Shown here: positions 29,835 through 30,768 of the stretch, one piece after another | Numbering within the stretch: the stretch's first letter is position 1 | Layout: every line of letters begins with the position of its first letter | Assembly (NCBI GenBank): GCA_032718475.1 | Contig: JAUCBJ010001220.1 | Location: 1-30,768, forward strand | DNA from: Nemertoderma westbladi | Lineage: Eukaryota; Xenacoelomorpha; Nemertodermatida; Nemertodermatidae | Length of the DNA: 30,768 nucleotides | Direction: 5' to 3' | Translations under genes and position numbers: made by a program | The notes under the pieces: model-generated | Database searches by the model: none | Told to the model about the DNA's origin: nothing | The model's input: only the letters and a program-made list of their open reading frames with translations

Positions 29835-30085
29835 GGCCTACTGTATTAACTTGGCAATATCAAGGCTGATATAACTCCCTCTTGAAATGACTGCCCAGTT
29901 ATCTCAGCCTAGGCTAAGAACACTCCCCTTAGGTTGAGATGACTCCACTAATTGCGAAAAACGCTACAAATAATTACTTAGTACAGTCTTTAAGTTAAAT
30001 CCTGATGCTGCCTTTCTCAATGTTAAATAATTATATTAAATAGTTAGAAAAGTACGTCTCTTTTTCCTCATTTTGTATTGTAACT

Positions 30086-30210
30086 GTTTATTGTTTTGGT
30101 TAGAAAAGCCCGCATCTGTAACCTGCTCCTTTCTCTCAATTGGTAATGTTATCGTTTATTGCTTTGGTTAGAAAATACCGTCTATGTAACCTGCTCCTTT
30201 CCCTTAATTG
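30086..30210 (+). repeat. Dispersed TGTAACCTGCTCC repeat, copies 4 and 5 in tandem
   Basis: Two units of about 60-68 bp follow each other at 30086-30147 and 30154-30210. Each reads GTTTATTG-TTTGGTTAGAAAA, then TGTAACCTGCTCCTTTC and CAATTG or TAATTG. Confidence 0.9.
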
Positions 30211-30423
30211 AATAATTGCATACATAAAAAGTCATTCTGCGAACAATAAAAGTATTATCCTAAATTCGTAAAAAATTGAGGACAAAAAAGGCAAACGAAC
30301 GGACATGAAAAATCACTGCCAAAAAGTATTATAGCTGTGTGTATGTATATGGTAAAACGAACTTAGATCCTATGTATGCAGTATGTATAAGTCAGAAACA
30401 ACTAAACAATTTTTTGCAATTAG

Positions 30424-30547
30424 GGGAGTCATTTCAGCCTAAGGTGAGTGTTATCAGCCTAGGCTGAGAAAACTGGGGAGTGTTCTCAGCCTAGGCTGAG
30501 ACGACTGGGGAGTGTTCTCAGCCTAGGCTGATATAACTGGGGAGTCA
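30424..30547. repeat. 32-bp tandem repeat with palindromic core TCAGCCTAGGCTGA
   Basis: Perfect 14-bp palindromes TCAGCCTAGGCTGA stand at 30454, 30486 and 30518, exactly 32 bp apart, separated by GGGGAGTGTTC-type spacers. A degenerate unit (TCAGCCTAAGGTGA) precedes them at 30434. A single inverted-array unit is at 29904-29917. Confidence 0.93.
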
Positions 30548-30562
30548 TGTGGACGGTGTTAT

Positions 30563-30768
30563 CAGGGGCGGTTCTAGGATTTTGCTTGGGGGGGGGGTGG
30601 GGGGGGGGGGGGGCAAAATATTTAATTTGCTGAGGTCAATTTTTCGGACTTGTAAATGGCTCCACGCAAGCAGTAGAGTCCAATCTGGACACATTTAGAA
30701 ACGCCAGCTTTAAATCATTAAGAAAAAAAACATTCCCAACAACAACTTGTCTAAACCGTATACTCTAA
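30563..30768 (+). mobile_element. Possible hAT-type terminus, cut by the window edge
   Basis: CAGGGGCGGTTCTAGGATTT at 30563 resembles the CAGGGGCGGATC-type terminal repeats I associate with many animal hAT elements. A G-tract follows (about 30588-30614, one T inside), as often seen in such ends. The other end and any target duplication lie outside the window. Confidence 0.35.

Larger units (their letters stand above)
29862..30547. mobile_element. Candidate element bounded by inverted TCAGCCTAGGCTGA arrays
   Basis: The left part (29862-29960) reads in inverse GGGGAGTGTTCTTAGCCTA, GGCTGAGATAACTGGGCAGT, matching the right array (30424-30547) of GGGGAGTGTTCTCAGCC, TAGGCTGAGA units. CTGATATAACT occurs at the left edge and again, in the same orientation, in the last right unit. 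The interior has two dispersed repeat units and no reading frame. I could not define a target duplication, so the bounds are provisional. Confidence 0.5.

Overview
The window looks like nuclear DNA of an animal, most likely a marine invertebrate. It is A+T-rich, has no bacterial-style gene packing, and is filled by dead or dying transposable elements with eukaryotic hallmarks: a Ty3/gypsy-type LTR element with a tRNA-primer site, a LINE with a TAG-repeat tail, piggyBac, hAT-like transposases, fold-back elements and a tRNA-like Pol III unit. I see no host gene I can name. The hexamer AGGCCT (usually TAGGCCTA) recurs far more often than this base composition predicts. The species cannot be fixed from sequence alone.

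Layout. 1-340: a 26-bp tandem repeat. 341-4367: gene-free DNA with a dispersed repeat (1110-1410) that returns inverted at 10985-11345, and a 140-bp tandem repeat (2712-3000). 4374-6105: a fold-back element with arms of about 0.7 kb and a target duplication CATTAG. 6132-6583: a broken zinc-finger reading frame. 7254-9675: a broken transposase-like gene, copy 1. 10264-10495: a small TIR element. 11367-12449: a fold-back element with a GCGCAC duplication. 12663-14682: a TIR-bounded segment with a perfect 182-bp tandem duplication inside. 15630-16271: another fold-back element.

17046-23193: an LTR retroelement (5' LTR, tRNA-Gln-type primer site, gag, zinc knuckle, DTG protease) present as two copies joined tail to tail. 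The plus copy (17521-21120) is split by a LINE (18997-20990) flanked by a short target duplication. The minus copy is at 21121-23193. The two copies share two nonsense codons, so they derive from one already-dead element.

24002-27330: a piggyBac-like pseudogene on the minus strand, split by a 2.6-kb element (24224-26858) that carries the longest open frame of the window, a 650-codon transposase-like gene (copy 2), plus a tRNA-like sequence. The duplicated target GTTTCCAAT flanks it. 28066-29376: a motif TCCCRTACTTTAC recurring at about 180-bp intervals. 29384-29662: a 5'-truncated copy of the same LINE. 29862-30547: a segment bounded by inverted arrays of the palindrome TCAGCCTAGGCTGA. From 30563: a possible hAT terminus running off the window.

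The main biological point is the pair of proteins at 7254-9675 and 24319-26271. Both carry, in order, HWDGK, FDTT-x2-NxG, C-x2-H, RWMAK and NDSA(E/D)RGV. This order and spacing match the catalytic layout of hAT transposases (D, D, C-x2-H, RW, E). Together with the 8-9 bp target duplication of copy 2, it suggests a very divergent hAT-like family. That assignment is my inference and needs a structural or profile test.
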